Shown here in pieces: positions 46,285 to 57,237 of a DNA stretch of 64,000 nt (positions are counted from its first letter, which is position 1; the number at the start of each line of letters is the position of its first letter). The DNA is from Hypoxylon rubiginosum (Eukaryota > Ascomycota > Sordariomycetes > Xylariales > Hypoxylaceae), in contig CADCXA010000008.1 of NCBI GenBank assembly GCA_902806565.1, positions 620,001 through 684,000 of the forward strand, given 5' to 3'. The position numbers and the translations under genes were made by a program. Below the pieces are notes generated by a model. The model had not been told where the DNA came from, did no database searches, and worked only from the letters and a program-made list of their open reading frames with translations.

Positions 46285-47154
46285 ATGTCCTCTTCTAGTA
46301 ACTCAAACAGCTCTGCACAAGCGCATACGGGGCTACCACCCGTTAATCGCATGAGTGCCGCAGTGATCGAAGAACTCATCGGCAACGAGCAGCAAGATCA
46401 TATACAGCAGAGAATGATAATGATAAAGGGTGTGGCGTCTCATCTCGCCTGGTTGGTTAGGAAGCTTAAGGCTATGCCTAGACCTAGGTTTCCGCCCGTC
46501 TTCAAAATAACACATCTTGACCAATACGACGAAGAATCTTTAGACTGGTTGAGACTCGAACTGGAATGCTGGACTGTCAGGAGTGATCTCGTTGCTAAAC
46601 TTATGCCCGAAGAAGACCCCTTTAGCAGTTTGTATATTACAGATATGGATCTCTGCTGTTTGTCATGCCATGAGCCCACTACCCCATCCCACCCTCCCGC
46701 TGAATTATTTACTCCCTCTGCTCTAGTGGCAGAAGAACTTGATGAGACATCAAGACCACGCGTAGACTCCCCCGAAGGGGAATGCACAGGCGCGTCGTGC
46801 GCATTTGAGGCTTGTGAAGATCCTTGCTCCGCTTCCATCCTAGGAGACGAAGGAGATATGATGCCTAATATCCCCCCCTCATTGAGAGAGATGATACTGG
46901 CCCAGATGCTACACCAAGTGTCGAGATCCCACAGTCGAAGCATAGACCATCTCAGGTTGTACATGGCAAACAACCTGGAGTCATCTCAAGACATAGACTA
47001 TATCAGGGGACTCCAACTCATGGAATCGGCGTCAAATGTTCTTAATAACATCCCCAATTATATTGGAAAACCCAATCACCCTGAAGGGGAGCCTGGTGCG
47101 GAACAGGAGCGGAGGGTCGATAAATTCATGCAATACGTGTGGAATAGCTCGTAG
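46285..47154 (+). CDS. Hypothetical protein, 289 aa
   Basis: Single open frame from ATG (AAATATGTCC) to TAG. Not recognised. The N-terminus is Ser/Asn-rich, then helical segments (MSAAVIEELIGNEQQDHIQQR, SHLAWLVRKLKAM) and a mid-region with several cysteines (DLCCLSCHEP, CTGASCAFEACEDPC), then further helices (LREMILAQMLHQVSRSHSRS). No signal peptide or membrane helix is evident. It may be lineage-specific. Coding status is supported by length and by composition typical of the flanking genes. Confidence 0.55.
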   Translation: MSSSSNSNSSAQAHTGLPPVNRMSAAVIEELIGNEQQDHIQQRMIMIKGVASHLAWLVRKLKAMPRPRFPPVFKITHLDQYDEESLDWLRLELECWTVRSDLVAKLMPEEDPFSSLYITDMDLCCLSCHEPTTPSHPPAELFTPSALVAEELDETSRPRVDSPEGECTGASCAFEACEDPCSASILGDEGDMMPNIPPSLREMILAQMLHQVSRSHSRSIDHLRLYMANNLESSQDIDYIRGLQLMESASNVLNNIPNYIGKPNHPEGEPGAEQERRVDKFMQYVWNSS

Positions 47155-48164
47155 CGTTGCTTGTCAGGAGCATAGCACTCGTCACACGTGGACTGGGCTA
47201 CGGACCTGTTGGTCGCCCTTGGGGCCCAGATGGGAGTCACGGAGTCCTCATAGCCGGAATAGGAGACAAAGGGTCCTGGATAGGAGACTAGGGGTCCTGG
47301 ATAGGGGTTACAGGCTTATGTGTATGAAGGGATAGGTCCCTTTGTCCTGGCCTCCTGTATATACATAGGACTTAGTAGCCTCCTTGGTTCGCAGCTCTTC
47401 GTGCAACAACATACAAATTGAACAGCTTTGGTTTTCATTTAATGTAGTTATTTAGGATGTAGACAAATTGATAATCAGCCAGTTCAACATAAGCTCCTAC
47501 GAATCCCTCGTAGTGGTTTGAAAATTTCGTAGAGATAAGTGACCAAGCTAATATTCCAACGGGTTACCTACGCTGACTATCATTTGACTGTTATGTACCT
47601 TGGGAGGAGGTAACTTATAGTTAGAAAAGCCATAGCCATGTCAGTACTGGTAGGTAAAGAGCGGAACATATACATTATGGTATAGCATTAACAGCTGGCG
47701 GTTTTATATTCATTCGTTATCTCTCGCATTAATTGATTGGATTTGATTGGATTTGTGACAACACATTGATGACCGTACAGTGTACATTTTTCTGAAATTC
47801 TGTAGATTCGTTTAGCCCAATCCTAGGCCGGCGCACCAGGTCATTAGGTGGCTGAGCAGTTGGGCAACACACCATTTAGGCCACGTAGCAGGCCTGCCTC
47901 ATCCGTTTTCAGAAACTTCTAGCTGGCGTTGAGCAGTACGATCGATTCATTTTATTTACGGACGCCCTCTGAATTCTCTATTGTAAGTCGATTTTACGAT
48001 ATCCATCAATAGCCATCCGAAATGAAAGATGACGAAAGACAGTCAATCGCCACACCATTCACAGACTTCCTAAGGAGGTATCCCAGACTTCAATGTCCCC
48101 TCGAAGGATGTCAAGACGAATACTCAAACAGAGAGGACCGAATTACTCTTGATTCTTGATCTTC
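47155..48164. other. Intergenic, with a short tandem repeat
   Basis: 1.0 kb between the gene at 46285 (+) and the stop codon of the split DUF6594-type gene (-). It contains the repeat at 47256-47311 and no other supported feature. A 45-codon plus-strand frame at 48021 is judged to be chance. Confidence 0.5.
47256..47311 (+). repeat. About 21-bp tandem repeat, 2.6 units
   Basis: Units of the form GGATAGGAGACWARGGGTCCT, with a one-base insertion in the first unit. Confidence 0.7.
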
Positions 48165-48354
48165 TTAAGTGGAACTGGTGCCGATGAGCACGACCTGGAC
48201 CGCAGCAAAGCTATAAAGAGGACGGGTCATCAGGATCGATCTCAAGTACATAAGCAAAGAGGGAATGATAAGGAAATGGACTTACGTAGAAGTTGCGCCG
48301 AAAACCTCAACCAACTCACCATCGTTCATGAACCACAATGCGCTAGAAAACATA
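48165..48354 (-). pseudogene. DUF6594-type gene, 3' part, cut off by LTR retrotransposon
   Basis: This is the end of the gene that starts at 56207. Exon 3 resumes at 48354 (completing GCT, then MFSSALWFMNDGELVEVFGA) and ends at 48286; a 75-bp intron (GTAAGT donor, TAG acceptor) leads to exon 4, 48210-48165, which reads TFAAVQVVLIGTSST and stops at TAA 48167-48165. The C-terminal pattern EVFGAT(S/A)xFAAVQVVLIGTS is characteristic of DUF6594 proteins as I know them and corresponds to the last membrane helices. No stops or splice-site losses are seen in this part. Confidence 0.82.
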
Positions 48355-48359
48355 GCGCT
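48355..48359. repeat. Target-site duplication, left copy
   Basis: GCGCT directly precedes the left LTR and is repeated at 55343-55347 directly after the right LTR. Keeping one copy restores the host reading frame. Confidence 0.85.
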
Positions 48360-48682
48360 TGTAACAAGGGTCTATATCAGAGACTTAGAATAGCTTTAAT
48401 TTAATATAATAATCTTTACAGGTCCTAAGGTCCTTAATTTCTTTCAATTTAAATAGGAATTTAAGGCCTTATTTATATCTTAAAATTACTACTTAATTTT
48501 TACCTTATTACCGCTTTAAGCGCCTAACTAACATATATTAATCTTGTTATTTTAATTTAAGTTATTTTTATTTATTTAACTTTAATTAATTTATATATTA
48601 ATATATAAAATATATATTTATTAAAATTTATAATTATAGGTTTTTTTAATTAAATAAACTATTTAAATTAAACTATATAATA
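48360..48682. repeat. Left LTR, 323 bp
   Basis: Aligns with 55020-55342 over its whole length without indels; the mismatches I checked are C/T or G/A. The outer (left) edge retains normal composition, while the inner part is AT-saturated. Confidence 0.9.
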
Positions 48683-51600
48683 TTAGTTTTTTTTTTTTTA
48701 AACCTTATTTTAAAATATTATTTTATAAATATAAAAATTTATAAATTTCCTTAATTATTACTAGTAAAAATTTTTAATAAAATATTTAACTTTTTTATTA
48801 AATAAATAATTATAAGGTTTTTAAGTTTAATATTTTTTAATAAACTATTTTTTTTATTTAATTAAATATTTTATTTTTTTTAAATTTTTTATAAAGTTTT
48901 TTATTTTTTTTATTTAATAATTTTTTATTTTAATTAAAATTATTTTTTATAAAATTTAATTAAAGTTAAATAATATTTAATTATTAACGCGATAAAGTTT
49001 AATAAAAAAAATATAAAATAAATTATAAATTTTTTAATTTTTAAAAAATATAAGTTTTATAATAATTAAAAAGATTATTTTTTAAATCTTAAAAAATCTT
49101 AATATTTTTTAATCTAGCTTTTTTATAGGTTTTTTTATTTTTACGTTTTTAATATTTAATATAACTAGTTATTTTTTAATATATTTAAAATTTTTAATAT
49201 ATTTTTTATTTATTTAAATTTTTATTTATTACTAGTTTTACTTAAAATATTTTTAAGTATTTTTTTAGATTTAAGTTATTTAATAAAAGTAAAATTAGTT
49301 TTTTAAGTTTTTAAATGTTTTAAATAAAAAATTATACGTCGTGAAATAATAACTATAATTAATATAAAAAAATATTATATAAAAAAAAAAAAAATTATAT
49401 TATTATAAATAAATTTAACTATAAAAAATAGGTTTTTTTAATTGTTTATTTTATAATTAATAAATAATTATAAATAAATTTTAAAAGTTTAATTAAATTA
49501 TTTAATTTAACCGTTAATTTAAAAATAAAAAGCTATATTTATATAAAATTTAATATTTATTAACTTAAAAAAGTTTTTTTATAAGTGTATTATAAACTTA
49601 AAGTTTTTATTAAAAATAATATTTAATAATATATTATATAGTTTTTAATATTTTTTAATAAAAATTTTAATAAAGTTATTAGTTTTTTTTTTTTTATTTT
49701 AAAAGAAATAAAATAAGCTATCTTTATAAAAAAATCTATTATTATTTATATAAAATCATATTTATTTAATAATAATAAATTTATAATAAAGTTTATTATA
49801 ATAATATATTAAAATTTATAATAAAGTTTTATAAATTAAAAAAAACCGTAAAATACGTGTTTTAAAATTTTATTTCTTTAATATTTTAAGTATCTTTTAA
49901 TATATTTTCTAATTATATTTTCTAAGTTAAATTATTAAAAGTTATAAATTATTAATTCCATGGTTTTATTTATTTTTATATAACTAGTAATATATATATT
50001 ATATTTAAACTTTATAATTTTTTACTATAAAACTATTAATATTTATAAGTGGTTTTTATAGTAAAATAAATTATTTTATATTTTTATATTTTTTTTTAAT
50101 TAAATCTTTTATTTTAAATAAATAAAATCTTTTAATATAACTTTTTTAAAATTCTTTATAAATTTTAATAACTATTATAATATTTTAAAATTATAAAATT
50201 ACTTTAATATAAATAAAATAATAATTAAAATAATAAATATAATTCCTTATAAATACGAAAAATATTTTTCTTATAAAACCAAAATAATTAACTAATTTTT
50301 AACCTTTTTTTTTTAAAACAATATTATAATAATTTAAATAAAATATTAATCTTTTTATTTTAATATTTTAATTAATAATTAATAATAAATTAATATAAAA
50401 CAAGTTATTAAACTTATTAAGTTTATTTTTAGTTTAATATTTTAATAATAATAAAATAAAAAAAGTTTTAATAATTAGAATAAACCTTAATTTAATAATA
50501 TATTTTTTTAAAATATTATTTTTATTTCTTAAAAAAGTTAATAATATTTAATAGTTCCTTATTATAAATTTTATAATTTATTTTGGTTAAATTTAGTTTT
50601 TAAAAATGGAATATTATAAAGTAAAATTTCCTAGTTTTATTTTTTTAAAATAAAATTAATTTTATTATAAAATTTAAGGCATTTATTTTAATATAAATAA
50701 TTAAATTTAAATTAAAATAAGTAAAAACTAAAGCGGTTATAAATTAATCTTTTAATATTTTAAAAATAATTAACATTAATTTTATTTATTTTTAATTTTT
50801 CTTATCTTTTTTATTAATATTTATTAAAAGTTTAATTATTATTAAAAAATTATAAATAAAATATTAATAAAAGTTTATAAATTTTATAAATTATTAACAT
50901 TTTTTAAAGCTAATTAAATTTTCTTATTTTTAAATACTTTTAATTTTATTTAAACTTATAAATATATTATTAACTTTAATAATATATTTTAAAAATTTAA
51001 TTTTTTAAACTTTTTAAAAATATTTTTTTAGTAATATAACCAAGTAATATTTTATTAGTTATTTAAGAATTTCTTTTATTAAAATATTATATTTTTTTTA
51101 AATATCTTTATAAATAAAAATATTATTAAAATAAATAAATATATTAATATTAATTAAATTTTAAAAAATATTATTTATTATAATTTAAAAGATTATTAAA
51201 ACGTTAATAAGTTTAAAAAATATTACTAAATATTTATATAAACCATATTTATATTTAAAAATTATTTTTTATTTGTTTTTTTCCTTAATTTATATAAGGT
51301 TAAATTTAAATTTAAAGTTAATTTTAATAAAGAATTTAATAATTTTAAATTATACTTAAAATTTTATAATTAAAAAAATTAAATAATAAATTAATATAAT
51401 AATAATATTAAGTTTTTAATAGTTAATAATAAGTTATAATAAATCTTTTAAATTTATTTTCTTAATAAATATTATTAAAATAATATATAATAAAATAAAC
51501 TTTTTAATTTTTTTTATATTAATTATTTTTTTTAGTTAAAACTTTAAAGTAAATAATTTTTTTTTATTTATAATATAAAAAGGTTCTTAAAAAGATATTT

Positions 51601-54600
51601 TTTTTTTATAAAAATTTATAATATAATCTTAAAATTAATAATTAAGGAATTATTATTTTACTTTTTAAATTATAATTAAGTAAAATTCTTAAAATTTCTT
51701 AAAAACATTTCTAAATGTTTTTTAAGTATTTATTTAAATTATAATTAAAATAAAAAAAAATGTTAATAAGTTTATTAAAATCTTATTAATATAGTTTTTT
51801 TTATAATACTTAAAAATAAATTAAATTCTTTAAATTTAAAAGAAAAAATAAACTAATTAATATTATTTAAACCATTATTAAAAAAAATAATATTACATTT
51901 TTTATTTAAGTTAATAAGTTTAAAATTAAAATAAGTAAAATAATTTTTCTAATATTATAATATAAAAGTTTTTAAATAGAATTTACCTTTTTATTTAAAT
52001 ATTAAAATGTTAAAATTCATTATAAATTAAAAATATTATTATTTATAAATAAGGATTTTTTATTAATATATTTTAAAGAAAAATATAACTAATATATTAT
52101 TTTTTATATTTATAAACACCTTTATTTAATATTTTTTATTATTATAAATAAATGTTATTTTATAAATAAATTAACTTTTAAAATATAACTTAGAAGTTAA
52201 TTTATTAAAAGTTAAAAATCTTTTATAATTTATAGTTTAATATATTAAAAAAAAGTGTAAAAATTTATTAAAGTTTTTTATAACTTTATATATTTTTTTT
52301 AATTTTAATTATTTAATAAATAAAATTTATTATAATTCTTATATTTTAATTAAAATAAATTTATTATTAAGCTATTAATTTTTTATTAATATAATAAAAT
52401 AACTATTTAAAAATCTAAGTCGGAGTTTTTTTTTTTAATAATTTTTAAAAAAAAAGGCTTTATTAAAATTAAATTAATTTTTATTTTTTTTATAAATATA
52501 AAAACTAGTGTTATATTATTATTAGATTTTTATTTTATAAAAGTAACTTTTTTTAAAGTTATAAATAATTCCTTTTTATTAATATTCTTTTTTATAAAAT
52601 AAAATAAAATGTTATAATTATTTTTTTTATAATATTAATATAAATATTTATCCTTTTTATATTAATTAATATCCGTTTAATTAATTCCTTATAAAGTTTT
52701 TTTATTAAAAACTTAATGTTTATTTTTAAAATTAAGTTAGTTATTATTTATTTATCGATTTTATTTTTTTAAAAATTAATTTTAATTAAATTTAAAATAA
52801 TTATTTTTATTATAAAATTAATAATTTAATTTTAATTACTTTGTTATTAAATCGGGCTTGTTTTTTCTTAATAAACTAAGGTTTATAAATATATTTTTAT
52901 AAATTTACCTAGCTTTTTAAATAATATTAATAAATTTTTTATTATTATTTAAAAAACTTTTTTAATAAAAATATATTAACTTAATAATTTTATTTAATAA
53001 AATTTTAATAATATAATTTAAAAAAAGTATTTTAAATTATTAAACTAATTTATTAAAGTTTAATATTTTAATAAAATATTAAATTATATTTTTATAATAT
53101 TTAAGCTTAGATATTTTTTTTAAGTTATAATATTTTTTTAAAAGGTTTTTAAAATATTCTTTTAAAATAAGTTTATAATTTACTTAAAAATTTATAAGTT
53201 TTATTTATTTTATTATTTATAATTTTTACTAATATTATATTTAAGTTTTATTTATTAATAAAAACCTTATTTAATTAATATAATAATAATTTTTTAAAAA
53301 GCTTTTTATATATATTTTTATATATAATTTTACTTTTAAATATTAAGGTTAAAATTTAAAAAGGTTTTTATTATTATAAGTAGTAAATTTATTAAAATAT
53401 ATAAAATTAATAATAATAAAAACAAAACAAATTAATTATTTAAATATTTAAACTAATTTATCTTTTAATATAATTAAAAAAGTTAATTTAATATATAAAA
53501 TATAAAAAAGTAACGGCCCTTATAAAGGTTTTAATAATAGCTTATTTTTTTTATTATTAAAATTATTTAAGTTACTATTAAAATTATTAAAAAAAAGTAA
53601 TAAATTTCCTTTTTTATTTCCTTTAAATATAAAAAGTTTAATTTAAATAAAATTAAATTAAATTTAAATATTAATGGTAATCCTTTTAATTTAACTAATT
53701 TATAAAGTTTAAATAAATAATTAATTTCTTATTTTTACTTTTAAATTAAAATATATAAATAAAAAATAAATATTAAAAATAATATTAATTTAAATTAATT
53801 ATTAAAAGTTAAATTTAAATATAACTTATTCTTTTATATTTTTAAATACTAATTATATATTAATTAATTAATTAGTGGTTAATTATTTAATAAATTTAAT
53901 AAAAATAATTTTAATATATATTTAAAAATTTAATAATTACTTTTAAAAAGTTTAATTTAATTAAACTAAATTAATATATTTTTAAATAAATAATTTATTA
54001 ATTTAAAAGTTTTTAATAATAATTTATTTAACGATTTTATTTTAAGTTTTTTTATAAATATTAAAATTAATATATAATAATTTTAAAACTAGGTATTATT
54101 TTTAGGTAATTTAAATTAATTTATTAATTATAGTTTATTATACGGTATTATTATCTATAAACTTAATAATAATTTTTTAAACTTATTATAAAAATATTTA
54201 ATTAAACTATTTAATTTAATGTTTAAAATTAATAATTTAAATAGTTAATATTTTAATTTTTATATTATATATTTAAATAATAATATTATAAATTATATAA
54301 AAAATATTATAATTTTCATGGATTTTTTAGTTTTTTTAATAAGTAATATTTACTTAAATAACTAAAATTTAAATAATATTATAAAAGTTTTATATTTAAA
54401 TATAAAATTATAAAATTTATTTTAAAAAGTTAATAATAATAATATTAAATATAGTAAAATTAAAAATATTTTTTATAATTAATTTATAATTTTAAAATTA
54501 ATAAAATATAAAAATTAAACTTTTAAATTAAAATATTATTTTTATTTTAATAGGTTTTTAAACAATAAAAAAGATATTAAGTTTAATAAAAAATCTTTTA

Positions 54601-55019
54601 AATTTTTAACAAGGAAAAAATAAAAAAGATTTTTATTAATATTATTTATATAAAAAATTAATTAGTTAAAAGGTTTTTTTAATTAAAAGGATTTTAAATT
54701 TAAATTCTTTAAAAAATAAAATAAACTTTTCTTATTTTAATAGTTTTAAAATAAAATATAATAAAATTATTAATAAAAATAATAATAATATTAAACTATA
54801 AAAAAATTACGTTAAAATAATAATATAAATTACTTTAAAAAAAGTATTTTTTAATAATAATAAAAAAATATTACTTATTAAAAAAAAAAGTTTTAAATTA
54901 TTAAAAAAAGTTATAAAATAGTTAATTTAAAGTAAAAAAGTTTTAAAATATTTAATGTTTTAAAAGTTTTTATTAATTATTTAAATTTAATATAATTTTT
55001 AAAAAAAATAAAAATTATT

Positions 55020-55342
55020 TATAATAAAAATTTATATTAAAAATTTAAAATAGTTTTAATTTAATATAATAATTTTTATAAGTTTTAAAGTTTTTAATTT
55101 TTTTTAATTTAAATAAAAATTTAAGGTTTTATTTATATTTTAAAATTATTACTTAATTTTTATTTTATTATTATTTTAAACGTTTAATTAATATATATTA
55201 ATTTTATTATTTTAATTTAAGTTATTTCTATTTATTTAACTTTAGTTAACTTATATATTAATATATAAAATATATGTTTATTAAGATTTATAACTATAGG
55301 TTTTTTTAATTAAGTGAGCTACTTGGATCGAGCCGTGTGATA
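55020..55342. repeat. Right LTR, 323 bp
   Basis: Same length as the left LTR. Its inner start is mutated (TATAATAAAAA for TGTAACAAGGG), while its outer 35 bases or so (from about 55308) keep G and C where the left copy has A and T. The two copies together preserve most of the ancestral sequence. Confidence 0.9.
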
Positions 55343-55347
55343 GCGCT
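55343..55347. repeat. Target-site duplication, right copy
   Basis: GCGCT, identical to 48355-48359. Confidence 0.85.
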
Positions 55348-56207
55348 GAAGATACCAATTAGAGCCAACTGGTGTTCTATATCTTTCACAATATAAAGAA
55401 CCATGATAGATAGAATCGGTAGCATGGAGGCGATAACAGTGCAGATAAACGCGGAAGCCGAGATGAGACGAGCGTCATCGTATGTTGCGATACCGGTATC
55501 TGCAGACGTTGGGGAAGATAGGCTATGCGACTTCAGGAGAATTCTATATATACTCTCTACCTAAACCAGGGTCAGTATAGCCTGGACACGAGGAAGAAGA
55601 GCCTTTCAACACACTGTGGTGCTGTGTCTGAGACGATGATAGAGGGGCAAAGCTCTGCCGGCGACAAACCTGGAGAAGCGATTGGTATGAGGAGGCGGTA
55701 CCAAAGCCATAAGGTCTCTGCCTTGTGACCACACATCGTGATCACGGCCGAGCAGATACACGCCTCCTAGCCTTGGCTCCCTCAGCCAACACTGGAGTTT
55801 CTGTAGATCGTGTGGATCCGGAGCAGGTATTTTGGACAGTTGGCAATACTGCATTACAGCATCATCTGTCTGGTATAAGCACCTGCGTGGTTTACCCAGT
55901 GGATGAACTGACTGTATTCCTTTAGTACCTTGCGGAGCTGTAGCCACTTTTCCCACTGCTCCCCGGCGCCGGGTGTGTTATGCACGTGGGCAAGCGTGTA
56001 CCAGTCCAAAGCGAAGTCGCGTCTATCTTCTTCGCCGGAAGAGTCATTATCGGTTTCCAGCTTGTCAATGTCTCTCTGCAGGTTAGTGATTTCAGCTTGT
56101 AGATAGAGAATGTTTTGCAAGTTCAACGCGGCGAAACGGCGCACTATGGCATCTTCAGGGTGATTTTGTATGAATGATGCGATTTTGGAATATCCTTTCT
56201 TGTTCAT
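55343..56207 (-). pseudogene. DUF6594-type gene, 5' part, cut off by LTR retrotransposon
   Basis: Exons 56207-55913, 55865-55615 and 55560-55343 (then 48354-48165 beyond the insertion), with introns of 47 bp (GTCAGT..CAG) and 54 bp (GTGTGT, CTGAC branch, TTAG). Joined, the gene encodes 292 aa, the usual size of the family. The N-terminal GYSKIASFIQ, the block FAALNLQNILYLQAEITNL, the pair LRKVLKEY/NDAVMQYCQL, LQCWLREP and DLMALVPP fit DUF6594 (a fungal family of unknown function with an N-terminal helical domain and C-terminal membrane helices). The first helix is SASAFICTVIASMLPILSIM; the insertion sits inside the second (LALIGIFSA|MFSSALWFM). Reading into the LTR adds 12 codons, then TAA (55308-55306). 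The 47-bp intron is the least certain element. Confidence 0.82.
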
Positions 56208-56509
56208 TCCGTCCTTGGAGTATATATCACGATGAGATTAACAAGTTACAAGTTAGGTGTTTTCCAGAGAATCTAACAAGGCGGCTTGAAATTCCGCCAA
56301 TTGATATTATCGTAAGGCGATAAGGCTCGGTTTATGGCTGCTTATGCGGCTGCACCATTCGGGCTGTGGGCCCAGATAGCCAATAGGATAGCGGACTATA
56401 AGACCTAAAACCGCCAACCCCGTTAATTTCTAACGGTCCGTATTTCTTTTATTAAATACTGTGGTTCTAACACTGTATTTGCCTTGTAATTATAAGGGGC
56501 TTAATGTTA
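56208..56509. promoter_or_regulatory. Upstream region of the DUF6594-type gene
   Basis: About 300 bp of normal composition between the gene start and the third AT-rich block. It contains AGCCAATAGG (around 56378), a CCAAT-type element. The AT-rich block begins within what should be the promoter. Confidence 0.4.
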
Positions 56510-57174
56510 TATATTTTATAAATAAAAATATTATATATTATTAAATTTATATTATAATTTTAATATTATTTTATTTTATTTTTATTTTTTAATAAACTTA
56601 AAATAATAAACCTTATAAATTTATTAATAAATTTATTATATTATAAATTTATTATATTATAAATTTATTATTTTTTTTTAAAATAAAAATTTTTAAAATA
56701 ATATTTTTTATTAATTTTATTATATATTATTATTTAATTTATAAATTATAATTTATTTTTTTTATAATTTAATTAAAATTAAAATTAATTTTTTATTATT
56801 TTATAATTAAAGTTTTTAATTTATTAAACTTATTAATAAGTTTTTAAAAATATTTTAACTTATTTTTTTTAGTTATATTAAAATTATTTTTTAATTATAT
56901 TAATTAAGTTATTATATTTATTATTATTATATTTTAAATATTAAATTTATTAACTAAGTTATAAATATTTTTATATAAATTATAATTATTTATAATTTTT
57001 TATATAAAATAAACTACGTGGTTTTTATTATATATAAAAAAATTTAAAATAATATTAATTTTTTTAATATAATATTAAATAATATAATAAAAAATATTTA
57101 ATTTTTATAAAATATTTTTTATTTAGTTTTAAATTAATATATATTTTATAATTTTTATTATTAAATTTTATAAA

Positions 57175-57237
57175 ATTATTATTAAATTTAATAAAGTTAT
57201 TATTAAACTTAATAAAATTATTATTAAATTTAATAAA
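57175..57237 (+). repeat. 21-bp tandem repeat, three units, in third AT block
   Basis: Units at 57175, 57196 and 57217 of the form RTTATTATTAAAYTTAATAA plus A; they differ only by A/G and C/T. Confidence 0.75.

Larger units (their letters stand above)
48360..55342. mobile_element. RIP-degenerated LTR retrotransposon, 6,983 bp
   Basis: Bounded by 323-bp LTRs (48360-48682 and 55020-55342) and flanked by GCGCT. The LTR starts TGTAACAAGGG and ends GTGTGATA (TG..TA rather than TG..CA). The interior is nearly all A and T, with no readable gag-pol frame, so superfamily and orientation cannot be told; candidate purine/pyrimidine tracts lie at both inner LTR edges (13 T at 48687-48699; A-rich at 55001-55014). 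It interrupts a DUF6594-type gene inside a predicted membrane helix. Confidence 0.9.

Noticed and set aside
48021..48404. Plus-strand frames, including a short CPLEGC-containing peptide that looks like half a zinc finger
   Set aside because: The region is explained by the minus-strand DUF6594-type exons and the adjacent intergenic DNA; the frame is about 45 codons and has no paired His residues.
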